Shown: positions 18,527 through 30,811 of the stretch, one piece after another
How the letters are laid out: every line of letters starts with the position of its first letter
How positions within the stretch are numbered: position 1 is the stretch's first letter
NCBI GenBank assembly: GCA_014871385.1
Contig: CM026421.1
Coordinates: 20,760,865-20,824,864 of the forward strand
DNA length: 64,000 nucleotides
Source: Ceratodon purpureus
Taxonomy: Eukaryota > Streptophyta > Bryopsida > Pseudoditrichales > Ditrichaceae
Reading direction: 5' to 3'
Notes under the pieces: model-generated
Seen by the model: only the letters and a program-made list of their open reading frames with translations
Database searches by the model: none
What the model was told of the DNA's origin: nothing
Made by a program: the position numbers and the translations under genes

Positions 18527-20999
18527 AGTTACGACACAGATAGAGAATTTAATGTAGTGTGTCACAGATGGTCACGTATTTAGCCGTGGCTCCGAACTCT
18601 TCCCAGTCCTGTTTTGTTTCTAGCCAAGCGGTGTCTGAACAATCTCACAGTCGACATTCCATTTGTGTACAACTCCAATTCATTTAATTCAAAGACTCTA
18701 TACCATTTCATCTCCCCACGCGATTAAATGTCCATTTGTGCAGCATCGGAACATCGTGCATGAATAGCAAGCGGAGTCGCTGAATTATGTTCTAAAAAAT
18801 ATATTCCATACCCCTCAAATGCATATCCATACCCGGACATGAGACCTCTTATGATATCGGATATCAAACAGATCCAATTATGAACAATAGTATGACGCTT
18901 TCGAACCAATACCATCCAGGGTATAATATTACCGGGTATACATAGGAACATAACCAGTATACCCATTTCCCGATTGAGGACTTTGTAATATCCGAGGAGA
19001 ACGCTCAAAGCCGGGTGTGAACGAATCCACGCTGGATATAAACAGCATTTGCCTAAAACGGATATTAGCATATACCGGGTATCCAAAGTAGTCCTCAATC
19101 CGGGCTTCAGACTCGCGACTTCTCACCTCAGTAAAGTGGACTCAGGCCGTTTTATCTCGAGATGGTAAACGGCAATGGACAGTCTGTGGACATCCACATC
19201 CGCGTCATCCACCGCATGATAGTAACCGCGCTAAATTTCACATGCAGTCATTGTGCAATTCCCTTTCACCCTGCGGCATGACCCACGTGGTACGCAGTCT
19301 GAAATTGGCCACCACCTGGGACCACCCCTGAATCTCAGCTCAATTTCTTCTCCCCCAAGATTAGCACTGTCAGGAGACCAACTACACCACAAGAATTCTC
19401 ATGAACACCATGGAGATTAGCCTCCATTTAGCCACATTTTCGGTGTTCTCTCTGGTGTTTCTGGAGCTGATTTCCACTAGTGCAATCATTGGGAACTTCG
19501 ACTGTCAAACCGCGGAAATGGCCTTTTGTTTCCTTCCCACCACTGTACCTGCCAAAATATACAAAATCATCATGTTCACAATAATTTGTTGTGAACATGT
19601 TCATATTGGTTGGACCAAATTTGAAATCTTCAAAAAAATCACATAGGGCAATGTAAGATCTGCTGGAAGCCCTCTTTATCGTAATGCTTGAACCACGATA
19701 GCTCCGAAGGATTTGTCATTGATTTATCAACCAGCCACACCCAAGTTATATCTTGCAACGCCTTTACTGCGTAGGTTTTTGCACATGTTTGCTTCAGTAT
19801 CTTTGCTCCGGGCGCTAGCAGCCATCCAATTGATTTTTTAAAAACAAAATCATCTCATGCTTGTAGTGGAAAAGAAAAGCACTTTGTACTAACTACCGCT
19901 CCAAACAGACATAACACAAAACATGACCTTAGTTCACACATAAATATAGGAGAGAAAAATGCATTTACCAGATGGATCTTTGTACATTATCCACTTCCAT
20001 TAAATTTCCATCCAGTATAAAGATACTCAAGCTGACCATCGATTACATGACTCCTTCCGAGTTCCGACAACTTGGGAAGTCTGACATTCACATAAAAATC
20101 TCCCATCAACCCTAATAGATGACATCCATGAAGGGGTTCAAATCCTAAGAATCAAAGTAATAGTAATCCTCATTCCAAAAGATTGCCACTTACATTATTA
20201 GATAAACAAAAATAATATCAAATTATACAATCTTTGATAGAACCACATAGTTTGACCTCAAATAATACGAACAAATAGAGACCAGAACCTATGAAGGCAC
20301 GAATCTTTGAAGCAATTAACTCCCCATTCCCATCATAAAACATCACCAGCTTCTTATTATCCGACTTACGTGGAGAAACTTCAGCCCTAGTCATAACAAG
20401 TTGCATTTTGAGATGTTGCCGCTGCAATATTTGGTGCCCATATCTTGTATTACAAGAACAGTCCAAAGAAATTAGGCTTTAGCTACACAATAATGGATCA
20501 TTCGATTGTAATTTGAGTATGCTGACGGATTTGAACCAACCGCTATATAGACCCACATTTTGCAACGTAATCTAAGACTAGATCTTTTGCGGTTGCAGGT
20601 GAAAAGATAACATTAAGTAGATACTAGAGTTCACCCTTCACTTCACTGCCCCATCCCCAAACACACTTGCTATGTTCGCTCATGTAGCGGCACCTTGTGA
20701 TTGTGCTAGTCTGTCCTGAGAACGTTTCATAAGCAAACACGAGTATAAGCCATATTTGATAACACCATTCTTTAAATACTGTCACTCGATTAAAAATTGT
20801 GTTATAAGATGGAGCTTTTATGGTAGTATTAACATCCCAAGACTATGTGAAGGGGCCTCTAAAATTTGGAATTGTATCATTTGTTGCTTCTCTTTTCCTT
20901 CATACTTGTCTCTAGGCGTTTGACATTTGATACAAAAATTAGCTAAATCATCTGCAAGTGTAAAAGCACACCTTGCACAAAAACGCCCTTTTGCCATCT
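18527..20999. other. Non-coding DNA with CCGGGTAT motif cluster at its left end
   Basis: From 18820 to 19085 the motif CCGGGTAT or its complement recurs (ATACCCGG 18827, ACCGGGTATAC near 18930, CCGGGTGTG near 19013, ATACCGGGTATCC near 19072). This could be a subterminal repeat region of the CACTA element. The minus-strand frame 18724-19098 is hydrophobic and repeat-derived. From 19.1 to 21.0 kb I see short frames without family signal. Confidence 0.35.
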
Positions 21000-22777
21000 T
21001 TTAAAAGTTCACCTTTAAAAAAACTAGAGAACACTAAAGAAAGACTTCAAAATTGAGACCTATACAAAACAAGAGAAAATAGTAAAAGGGTAATGCACAC
21101 ATGTATAACATTGTGAGAAGGGTATTGGACGTAATGCTCAAACACGGAGCCGCCTCCAAGGTGACCGAGAAAATTGGCGATGTGAACGAAGATGTTGACA
21201 ATGTTGAAGCCCTGCGCTTTGCCGATCCGGCCCATGTTATTGATAAAGGTAACTCCCGTTCCAACGCAGACCCTCCAACTTAAATCTCAAAACCCTCCCA
21301 CACAAACCGCTTGACAAACGCCGAATCCATAGCAAGAGCAGCCTCTCCAGCTATAAACACCGAGCTGAAAACCAAGAAATAATTTTTCCGTCGACAACCT
21401 TATGTCAGCCGAACTATAATACAAGGTTAACCAAGAAGTGAACCACTTCAACTCCAAGATCTCAAAACACATTAAGGTAAAAATTCTCTTCCCATTTTCA
21501 ATCCATTTTAAAATCCTAAACCAAATAAGCCCACAGAAGTGTTGGCCATTCAGGCATCTCAAATTACTCCAAAATCCCACATCCTCCATAAAAAATAGAC
21601 TCGCAAAATGCAGGAAATGTCAGATTCTCAATCACTGTGGAAATAAAAACTTAAACTCTAAAATGACTCAACTAAACAAGCAGATTTCTTCACTCTCCAA
21701 CAAAACTGCACGCTACAGCAATTCTGCATCTACACCTAGAAAAATCAACTCACTCACCTCTCATTCCTTTCCCCTATTTAAAACTCAAAGCCTGAGTTCC
21801 CTCCTTAGATCTCTCATCCCTCAATCCTCAACCAAAAAAATACTACGCTGATTCAAACCCCGATGCAATCCAAAACCCTCCAAACTCAAACCCTACACCA
21901 CAAACCTCAAACCCTAAGCTCAAAACAACACCAAACCCCAGAAAACCCGAAACCCTAATATCAGAGCCCGACTCCACCGAATCTAATCACCGCAACTCTA
22001 TAAAAACACAGAGAAATGAAGCCAAGAGCAAAAATTCAACATACCTTAAAACTCTTGTGCAGAAGAGTAAGCAACACCAGCCGTTCCACATTGTGGAACT
22101 CAAAATCCACGCTCGAAAAACATCAGCAAAACAAGTTTTTGTGCAAAAATTCAACACTTGAAGCAAAAACTCACTCTTCCTCTTCGAAAACCAGCCTTGC
22201 TCACGTGGAATGCCACTTCAGATGATTTGTGACATGGAAACACCACCTCAACAATATTATGACTTGGAGTACCATGCCAAGTTCCTTGACAATTGTCGTC
22301 ATCCTTTGCACAAGGGCATATACACAAAAGTGTTACAACATCCAAAAACCGCTTTCATAGAATTGAGAGATCTAATGTACATAGTCACTAGATGTTTTTG
22401 ACTTTATTACGGTTTTAAGAGGCTCACACTTTCCTTGGGGAGCACTTGGTGTTGTGTTGATTTTTATTTCACTTGATTTACAACATGTATATTACAAGAT
22501 TCTACAGTTCAGATTCCTATGCTCAAAAAAAGTAAGAGAAGCATACGAAAAATCAAAAGAAATTAAAGAAAAAGTATAGAATAAAAATATAAAGTAAAAG
22601 TACAATATAAAATATAAAGTGATATTAATGTGTAGGCTAGTGAAAATATAAACAATTCATCTCTTATTCAAAAACATATTTTCAAATCCCTCACATTGTG
22701 CAATAATCTTATAAAATTTTCTCACTTGCTATTTTATTCAAACTTTTTTTTGCACTTTTATTTCAAGATTTCTAAAA
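21000..22777. other. Intergenic DNA, possible decayed gene fragment near 21.1 kb
   Basis: Short frames on both strands at 21034-21283 are moderately GC-rich and coding-like, but neither is recognised. From 21.4 to 22.2 kb the sequence is A/C-rich with CCCTAA-type runs, resembling leader or transposon DNA. No gene supported. Confidence 0.3.
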
Positions 22778-25060
22778 TTGTTAGACATTACAATAAAAAA
22801 AAATTGTTGTGAATGTACAAAATGTCAGGGATTTACTAGACGTGGTGTTGCGGTTGATTACAAAATGATTTACTTTAGGACACAACAAGCTCAATCAAGG
22901 ATTGAAGAAAACTTGCAAAGACAAATGAAGATACAGCTAGTGGCATCTGCAAAATGTGATATTTTGAGTGATGAAGACCTAATTATCCCAAAAGAAGTTG
23001 AATTTGAAGGAGAACCATCTTTGCATGTTCCGATGGATGTTGGAGAAGAAAACAATGATGATCGAGTCTTTAATTTACAAGAGGCTTTCAAAAACAAAAT
23101 AATAGAGGTGCAAGAAGTATGGGATAGCAAATGAATATCTATTGAATTGTAGAATTACATGCTCAAACAATTATTTCGGCACCTACTTCAAAATGACAGC
23201 CTAGATGATTTAAATAATAAAGATGGACTAAGCGCCCTTATATGGAAAAATCCTTTTTGATTGGACAGGCAATCTTGAAGGATCTTTTTCAATACCGTCT
23301 TCTTTTAAGCGATTGATTGGTTTATATAGAAGATGGATGTTGGTTAAGCCAAAACGGTGGCAGATGTGCTTGGGCACCAAAGAGTACTCTGGCGAGCCTT
23401 TTATTTTATCCTCAACAAAAGAAAATACATATGATTGCAAAAAATCATAAAATGTTCATGTGTTACTCTAAAAGACAAAAGTACGTATCCAGAATGTGCA
23501 ATACATTGTACACATTGTGGAAAAGCAAAGGCCAAAATGATTGCATTTAATTACTTCCCAATTGCAAACCAATTGTCATCCATTATGAAATCTAAATCTT
23601 CGTGTTATGAAACGTTGACAATGTGAAAGAATCGACTTCAATGGTTGACTACAAATGCAGCTCCCCATTGCCCCCAAGTTCCAATAAATTAGACACTTTT
23701 GGGATGGTAAGAAGGTGAGAGTATACGGAGATTTTTAGAACCCACATAGCCAATGGAAATCGCGAGTGACATGCCTAAATGACAAGTGCCGGATGTTATA
23801 TTGAGCATTTTCAACAAAATGCAAAGAATTCTTCATGGATGAAATAATGAATAAGGATATTATAATTTCAGGTGTTGGAGGTGTAAAAGTTCTATCAAGG
23901 CGCCTAGAGTTTTTGAAAGTGGGAATCCTCGTAACATAGCTCTTGAAGCACACTGGGATGGATTCAATGTATATGGGAAGAAGAAACAAGGTTGTTGGGC
24001 AGTGGAGATTAGTGTATTGATTAAAGTTACTGCATCAAGTATATCTCTCTTACCGGTTCTATTCATACCGTTGAAAGGTCATGAAGTGTATACTGTAGAG
24101 CGTATGAAATAAAAATTCCACTTTCATTCAACCATTTGTTGAAGAACTTGAAGACTTATTCTTGGATGGTATTACTTGTCAGTATAATTATCCATGCCGG
24201 CGAATTAATAACATTCTTCAAAACTTGGAAATACCAAAAAATAGAGCTATATTGATACTGCTCATAGGAAATCACCCGGAACAGTGAAAAATCTCAAATT
24301 TGAAATGTTTAGAAAAATCTGAATGTAGAAAATGCAAAATGGAATTGACGCTAAATGAAGATGGACAATACATTTCCGAGGACAATGAATAGCAAGCGCA
24401 ACATCCACCTGCAAGACAAAGTGCCACAAAATTTCATAAAAATGTTTATAAATGGAGAGCATTGAAAAATGACAGGGAGGCAAGAACACAACATAGAATG
24501 GAGTCAGAAGTGTTTGGCGATTCTAAATTGTGGCGGTTATAACATTTATATAAGTTCGATCTGTCGCAAAATTTAGTATTTGATGTGATGCACATTGCTG
24601 GTCTTAACCTATTCAAGAATTATACCATGAAGTTATTTGAAGAAATCGAATGACATCGGAACAAACGTGCTTTATATAATATGGTTACATCGTGTTGTAA
24701 GAATGTCACTGAGGCTTGTACATTTGAATAAAAACAAAGCCAATGGCCTTATGACCTAGCTGATGACCACAAAAGTTATGTTGCCAAAGAATATTAACAT
24801 TTTGTTCTCTGGATGCTACCTATTATACTTAACAAATTAGATAGATTACTCTCTGAGAAACAGAATTTGGTGGGACGCCTCTTGGTGAACATTGAACGTT
24901 ACTTATTTGTTTGCACTAGAAGCGAAGGTTGGACTGAAGATGATTTAAATATAGTTCAATTACTTTTTCAAAAGCGGCATATATTTTGAAGCGCACGATG
25001 GTCCAAATAGAAGGTCACTCAAACATGTAGCAGGAGCGTGTCACATTTAGGAAGGTATCA
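22778..25060 (+). pseudogene. Decayed transposase-like relic
   Basis: Broken plus-strand frames carry transposase-like pieces in order: a Cys-rich start with CCECTKCQGF (from 22778, 118 codons), GKKKQGCWAVEIS near 23.98 kb, LLPVLFIPLKGHEV near 24.05 kb, DVMHIAGLNLFKNY near 24.58 kb, and ILNKLDRLLSEKQNLVGRLL near 24.83 kb. A D-x-M-H motif followed by a helical region is usual in CACTA/KDZ-like transposases. Many stops and frameshifts separate the pieces, so it is dead. Superfamily not decided. Confidence 0.35.
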
Positions 25061-25129
25061 AATTTTTTGGCCATTCCAATATGTATAGGTGTTTTCCGTA
25101 TGAGAGAGAGGTGTAAAAATCAGTGGAAG

Positions 25130-28095
25130 CCTCATTTATAAAGTATTGTTCTCGCAGATTGTTTCTATAAAAGCTTTTGTAGCTCCTATGAAATATTAGT
25201 GAATTTTTTATAAATGTTTTTGTGGCTTTTATAAAATATAAGTGGCTCTTATTTAAAAACTTTTGTAGCTCTTATAAAATATTAGTGAAAGTTGTATAAA
25301 AGCTTTTAAAGCTCTTGAAAATTATTAGTGGCTGTCATCTAAAAGCTTTTGTAACTTTCCTAAAATATTAGTGGCTTTCATTGCAGAGCTTTTGTAACTT
25401 TTATAAAATATTAATGACTTTCATCGCAGAGCTTTTGTAGCTCTTATAAATAATAATATTAGTGGTTTTTATGTAAGAACTTTTTTGGTTTTTATAAAAT
25501 ATAATTGGCTTTTGTAGGAGAACTTTTGTAGCTTATTTAATACATTAGTTATTTTTGTATAAAAGCTTCTGTAGTTCTTTTAAAATATAAGTGGCTTTCA
25601 TCTACAAGCTTTTGTAGCCTCTAGAAAATATTAGTCATTTTTATATAAAAGTTTTTGTAACTCTCATATTATATTTCTGGTTTTCATGTGCAAATTTTTG
25701 TAGCTTTTATAAAATATAAGTGGCTATTATATAGGAACTCTAATGATCTTATTAAATATTAGTGGCTTCCATCTAAAAGCTATTATAGCTCTTATTAAAT
25801 ATCAGTGGTTATCATCTAAGAGCTTTTGTAGCTTTTATAAAACATAAGTTGATTTGTATAAGAGTCTTTGTATCTCTTATAAAATATTAGAAGTTTTTAT
25901 CTAAGAGTTCTTCTTGCTTTCATAAAATATTGGCGGCTCTTGTATAAAAGATTTTGTCTTTTCTATGAAATATAAGTGGTTTTTATCTGAGAGCTTTTGT
26001 AGCTTCTAGAAAATATAAGTGGCTTTTGTATAGAAGCCTATATGGCTCTTAAAAAATACTAGTAGCTTTTGTAGCTCTTTTAAAATATAAGTGGTTTTCA
26101 TCTAAGAGCCTTTTGTAGCCCTTATAAAATATTTGTGACTTTCATCTAAAGGCTTATGTAGCCTTATAAAATACTAGTGGCTTTTGTATACAAACTTTTG
26201 CAGTGTGTATTAAATATAAGTAACTTTCATCGTAGAATTGTTGTAGCTTTTATAAAATATTAGTGGCTTATGTGTAAAAGCTTTAGTACCTCTTATAGAA
26301 TATCAATGACCTTCATTGTAGAGCTTTTGTAGCTTCTAAAAGATATTGGTGTTTTCCTATAAAAGCTCTTGTAGCTCTTTTAAAATATAGGTGGTTTTCA
26401 TCTAAGAGCCTTTTGTAGCCCCTAGAAAATCTTAGTCATTTTTATAAAAAGGTTTTTATAAATCTCATAATATATACTACTTTTCATGTACAAATTTTTG
26501 TAGCTTTTGTAAAATATAAGTGGCTTTTATATAAGAACTCAGCTGATCTTATTAAATATTAGTGGCTTTCATCTACAAGCTTTAGATGATCTTATCATCA
26601 AGAGAACAAGTGTCATCCAGCCCCCATGGATCCTTGGGCTTCAAAATTTCCTGCTTTGAATAGGAAACTTCAATATAGTAGTTGGTGTTCCCCACTTCAA
26701 TCACATGGATGGTGAGAACATCGTCGCAGCCTCCAAGGTCAACCCCAGCTACGGCAAGTGAGTTGTCATGCTGAGGAATGTGGGCCACTTCTGGAGCATG
26801 TACATTCTTTGCAGGTGAAGTTGTTGTAGTTGCTTTGCCATCAACATTCTTGGGAGGTGTGGATTCCGATGCAACTCCAGCGAGGAGTTCTAGGTCTGGA
26901 GAAACTCCAACCTCTAGTAATCTCCGCCGCTGAGCTCGGGTAAGAACCATCCTGATATAGAGAAGGATACACGCAAGTAGCCCTACACCATTACATAATG
27001 CCATAAGTTTAGAATATAGAAAACAGATGGCATAATCTAACACATATCAAGAAGGTAAGTTATAACTTTCCGAGAGCAAACAATAGAATAGTGGTTTTTT
27101 TATAAGAGCTTTTGAATGTCTTATTAGATATTTGTGGTTTCATCTAAGAGTTTTGGTAGCTTTTATAAAATATAAGTGGTTTTTATATAAAAGCTTATAT
27201 GGCTCTTATAAAATACTAGTGGCTTTTGTATAAAAGCTTTTAAAGCTCTTCTAAAATATAAGTGGACTGTGGCTTTTGTATAAAAGCTTTTAAAGCTCTT
27301 TTAAAATATAAGTGGCTTTCATCTAAGAGCCTTTTGTAGCCCTTATAAAATATTAGTGATTTTTGTATAAAAGTAATGTAACTCTTATAAAATATTAGTG
27401 GTTTTCAACTAAAAGTTTTTCGTAGCTTTTATTAAATATCACTCTGCGTATGTATAAGAGCTTTGATTTCTTTATAAAATGTTAGTGGTTTTCATCTAAG
27501 AGCCTTTGTAGCTCTTATGAAATATTAGTGGGTTTTAGCTTTTATAAAATATTAGTGGTTTCCATCTTAAAGCTTTTGTAGCTCTTGTAAAAGACTTGTG
27601 GTTTTTATCTAAGAGCTTTCTAGCTCTTACAGAATATTAGTGGTTTTTATCCAAAAGCTTTTGTACTTGATATAAAAGATTAGTGAAATTGAATATACAC
27701 TTTTGTAGCTCTTTTAAAATATTACGGGTTTTTGTGTAAAGTTTTTATAGCTCTTATGAAATATCAGTGATTTTTATATAAAAGCTTTTGTAGCTCTTAT
27801 AAGATGTTAGTGGCTTTTGTTGTAGCTCTTATAAAATATAAATGGCTCGCATCTAAAAGCTTTTGTACTTCTTATAAAATATAAGTGGTCTTTGTCAAAG
27901 AGCTTTTGTAGCTCTTATAATGTACTAATAGTGATTTTTGTATAAGAGGTTTTGTAGCTCTTATAAAATATTAGTGGTTTTCTTCTTAGAGGTTTTGTAC
28001 GTCTTACAAGATATGAGTGGTTTCCATCTAAAAGCTTTTATAGCTCTTACAAAAGACTTGTGGTTTTCATCAAAGAGCTTTTGTAGCACTTATAA
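25130..28095. repeat. Diverged minisatellite, about 43-bp unit
   Basis: Roughly 55-60 imperfect copies of a 43-bp unit, consensus about GTGGCTTTCATCTAAAAGCT then TTTGTAGCTCTTATAAAATATTA. The AAAAGCTTTT centre is palindromic. The array is interrupted at about 26580-27090 by unrelated sequence carrying a coding-like minus-strand frame, and resumes in the same orientation. Copies differ at many positions, so the array is old. Small frames within it are artefacts. Confidence 0.9.
26582..26950 (-). CDS. Coding-like segment inside the minisatellite
   Basis: From ATG 26950 the frame encodes 122 residues, MVLTRAQRRRLLEVGV... to a stop at 26582; the composition (charged start, Thr/Pro linker, then VIEVGNTNYYIEV and KPKDPWGLDD) looks like real protein. 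Bases before the ATG read CTTCTCTATATCAG-G-ATG, a good splice acceptor, so the hydrophobic upstream extension in the same frame is probably intron. No family recognised. The boundaries with the array are abrupt on both sides, suggesting an inserted gene fragment, or array expansion around a former exon. Confidence 0.45.
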   Translation of the reverse strand: MVLTRAQRRRLLEVGVSPDLELLAGVASESTPPKNVDGKATTTTSPAKNVHAPEVAHIPQHDNSLAVAGVDLGGCDDVLTIHVIEVGNTNYYIEVSYSKQEILKPKDPWGLDDTCSLDDKII

Positions 28096-29848
28096 AATCT
28101 TACTTCCAATGGTAGAACAATGTTCTTCAAAACCACATGTTAAGGATTCAAATTTTTTTTCTCCTAATTACACTAGCCAAAGTTTGGTGGAGAGTTTGGA
28201 CACAAAATTGAGCCCTTTTAACTGAACAAAATCAAGTGGTCTTATTTTACAACAATAAGGACGGTTGGTTCCATTAGTGACTATGTTATTCAAGTAGCTA
28301 AATCTTGATATATTGTAATACTAAGTGCATGGCAAACTTTGCGCACAGTTAGATACAAAACTAACTATGATTGCGACACATATAATTTGAATGATATTTA
28401 ATACTTATTATGTTTTATTAAATAAATAAGACATATTTAATAATGATATTATAAGATATTTCTTATGACTTGTAATAACATAACTTTGAGGATTTGTTGC
28501 AGTGATTAGAGATTTTTAGCAGAAATCTACATTACGTGCTTTCAAAATTATTGATAAAATCCATACCTTTCCTCTTGGCTGCGAGATCATTGATTGTAAT
28601 GGCACATCCTTATCCAACGGAGTGTTCTTCTTTACTACAATGTCCTCTAGCTCCGCAACTTGTTTCTTTGATTTTGACTTCTTTGGTGCGGATTTCTGAT
28701 TTCACATTTGATATTTAGAAATCTAATATAGGTAAGGTAGTCGGTTGTATTCTCGATTGAATTTCACGTTTGAATAGTGCAAAGTGCTTGACAAATATTT
28801 TGTTAATTTTGGAAGGAGTGCAAAGTTCCTATAAGTCTATCCCCCAAAGAAACAAATTTTATGGAGTAGGCAATAATTTCTTGTAATTTTCTATACAGAA
28901 GCCTGTAGAGTGGTCCAATGTTGTGCATAGAGTAGTTGCTGTCTAGAAAGAGCATATTACAATCCGCTCGGGAATCAGACCCTCTACCTTATACGTAGTT
29001 AGATTTCCTTTGCCATTGACTGAAGCTTAATATTTGATTTTTAAATCATTTCTAATATGCCTTTAGATACAACTACCAACACATGGTGAGCATGGTGGCA
29101 CCCACAGAATTTTTTTTTTTTTTTTCCTTTCTTTTTTCCCCCACAGAACATTTGAATGACACTTGGAATTTTGGGCAGGAACATAGTGAAATCAGCCTGC
29201 TGGTTCTGTAACTGGGAGTAAAGACTCTACAGTCTACTACCATAACACCATAGCATGTTCCTCACTTGCAAACAAATATTTATTTGTTTTTGAAAAAATA
29301 AGGTTCGCCTTTCAAAAAACTGAAGTTCTCAATTTTTGTTTTTTGACAAAATTAGTAAAAATGACCTTAAATGGCTTAAAATAGCAAATATTACAATAAC
29401 TAATTTATTCTATTCTCATTTTGCTGGCTTAATAATTTTTTGATTTTTATATTTTTTTTAATTTTAGAATTATTTTTGGACGAGCCTGCTATGGTACTAC
29501 GATATTCACAACTCACTTCACCTACTTGGTTCCTCTGCTGGCCTCGTATTATCTCTGATGGCCCGTTCGCATGTTTGCAGTATGGCATGAATCTATTAGA
29601 GCCCAAGATATTATAGCCGGAAGACAACTTCGGGATTAAATTAGTAAAAGAATTCTATGAAATAAACCATCTCAGGATTCCCAGTCCAACTGTCTGATGA
29701 CAATAGCATTCCATGAAAACCGAGTGATCTGAATGGTAAGACGCACAGAAATGGGTAAGTTAATAAGCACTTATCTGTTGTGTTTACCTCAAGAATTAAG
29801 GAGCATCAGTTCACTGTTGTAAGAAAGTCCTTTGGTAGCCAAAATGAA
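28096..29848. other. AT-rich intergenic DNA
   Basis: No gene seen. A pyrimidine tract at about 29110-29141 (T17, CCTTTC, T6) is flanked on both sides by CCCACAGAA. Confidence 0.5.
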
Positions 29849-29989
29849 AATGTCCATTCCGTTTTTTTTTTTTTTTTTGAAGCAATAAAAGAAAATTCAT
29901 TGCAAGGAAATAGAGTACAAACCCTCCTCGGACAAAAGTCCAGGGCGTAAAGAATCAGTAACCATAAGTCACCAATGTCCATTCCGTTT
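29849..29989 (-). mobile_element. Truncated LINE 3' end (or SINE) with target-site duplication
   Basis: AATGTCCATTCCG(TTT) occurs at 29849 and again at 29974-29989, flanking about 110 bp that start with a poly-T run of 17. Read on the minus strand the insert ends TTTTATTGCTTC plus poly-A, like the 3' tail of plant L1-type LINEs. No coding sequence remains. This is a 5'-truncated retroposon inserted in minus orientation. Confidence 0.8.
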
Positions 29990-30811
29990 CACAACGAAGT
30001 AATTCAGCAGCGGGAGTCTTCCAAAAAAGCGTATGTCTGAGTTCTCCGATAACTCTACTTTACTATGAAACACGAACTCAGTTTTCATTGTGCAATAACC
30101 GTCAAAGCGTGCTGAGAGCCTGAGACTGATCCAAGGCAAGGGAGACTGTCAGTCGGCAGCTTGGCAGAGGTAAGTGTTATCCAAATGTTATCTTGTTAGA
30201 AGATGGTCACCGAAATGGAATGTAGTGTAGGTAGTCAAGACTCAAGAGGTCTGCCGGATTAAGATCAGAAAATGCTACAGTACCTACGATGTGGAGTTAA
30301 ATATAACGTGACCTAGGAGAACGTTCCAAACTTCCTGCATCTGGTAAAGCCAAGAAGTAACTTGCCACTCGTAAACACCAGGAGGGATTCGTCAGATTTA
30401 TCGGAAGTGAGATGTTCTATGTGGCACGAATCTGTGAAGAGCTCAATCGACGCAGATTAAAATATATGCTTAGCTGGTAGGAATGCATGTAGGACCAAAA
30501 AACATTTCAAAAAGAGCAATTAAACGTAGTTAAAAGACCAACTAGTTTCAAGTAAAAATAAAAAAGTATCAGCCGACTCAGTGCAGGATAAATGATTTCA
30601 GCAAGGAGTGCTTTGAGCCTTAAAAAGTGATTACATCCTAAGAGCATCCCAGTCGTCCCCTAAGCCCTTAAATCTCCATCCGGCTTCGTCCGAGTTAAAA
30701 GCTTAAGAGTTCTTTAAACTCCCGTTGGTGACCTCAAAATATCTTTCTCATCCAAGCCGCAACCTCTAAAGGACAGTCCACCTCTAAATTTCATCCCATT
30801 CAACGCCACCC

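Noticed and set aside
18724..19098. Minus-strand 124-codon frame
   Set aside because: Hydrophobic and AT/CCGGGTAT-repeat-derived; no family signal or splice context.
20515..20575. Possible tRNA T-arm (GGTTCAAATCC on the minus strand)
   Set aside because: The stem does not pair and no A-box or acceptor stem lies at the right distance.
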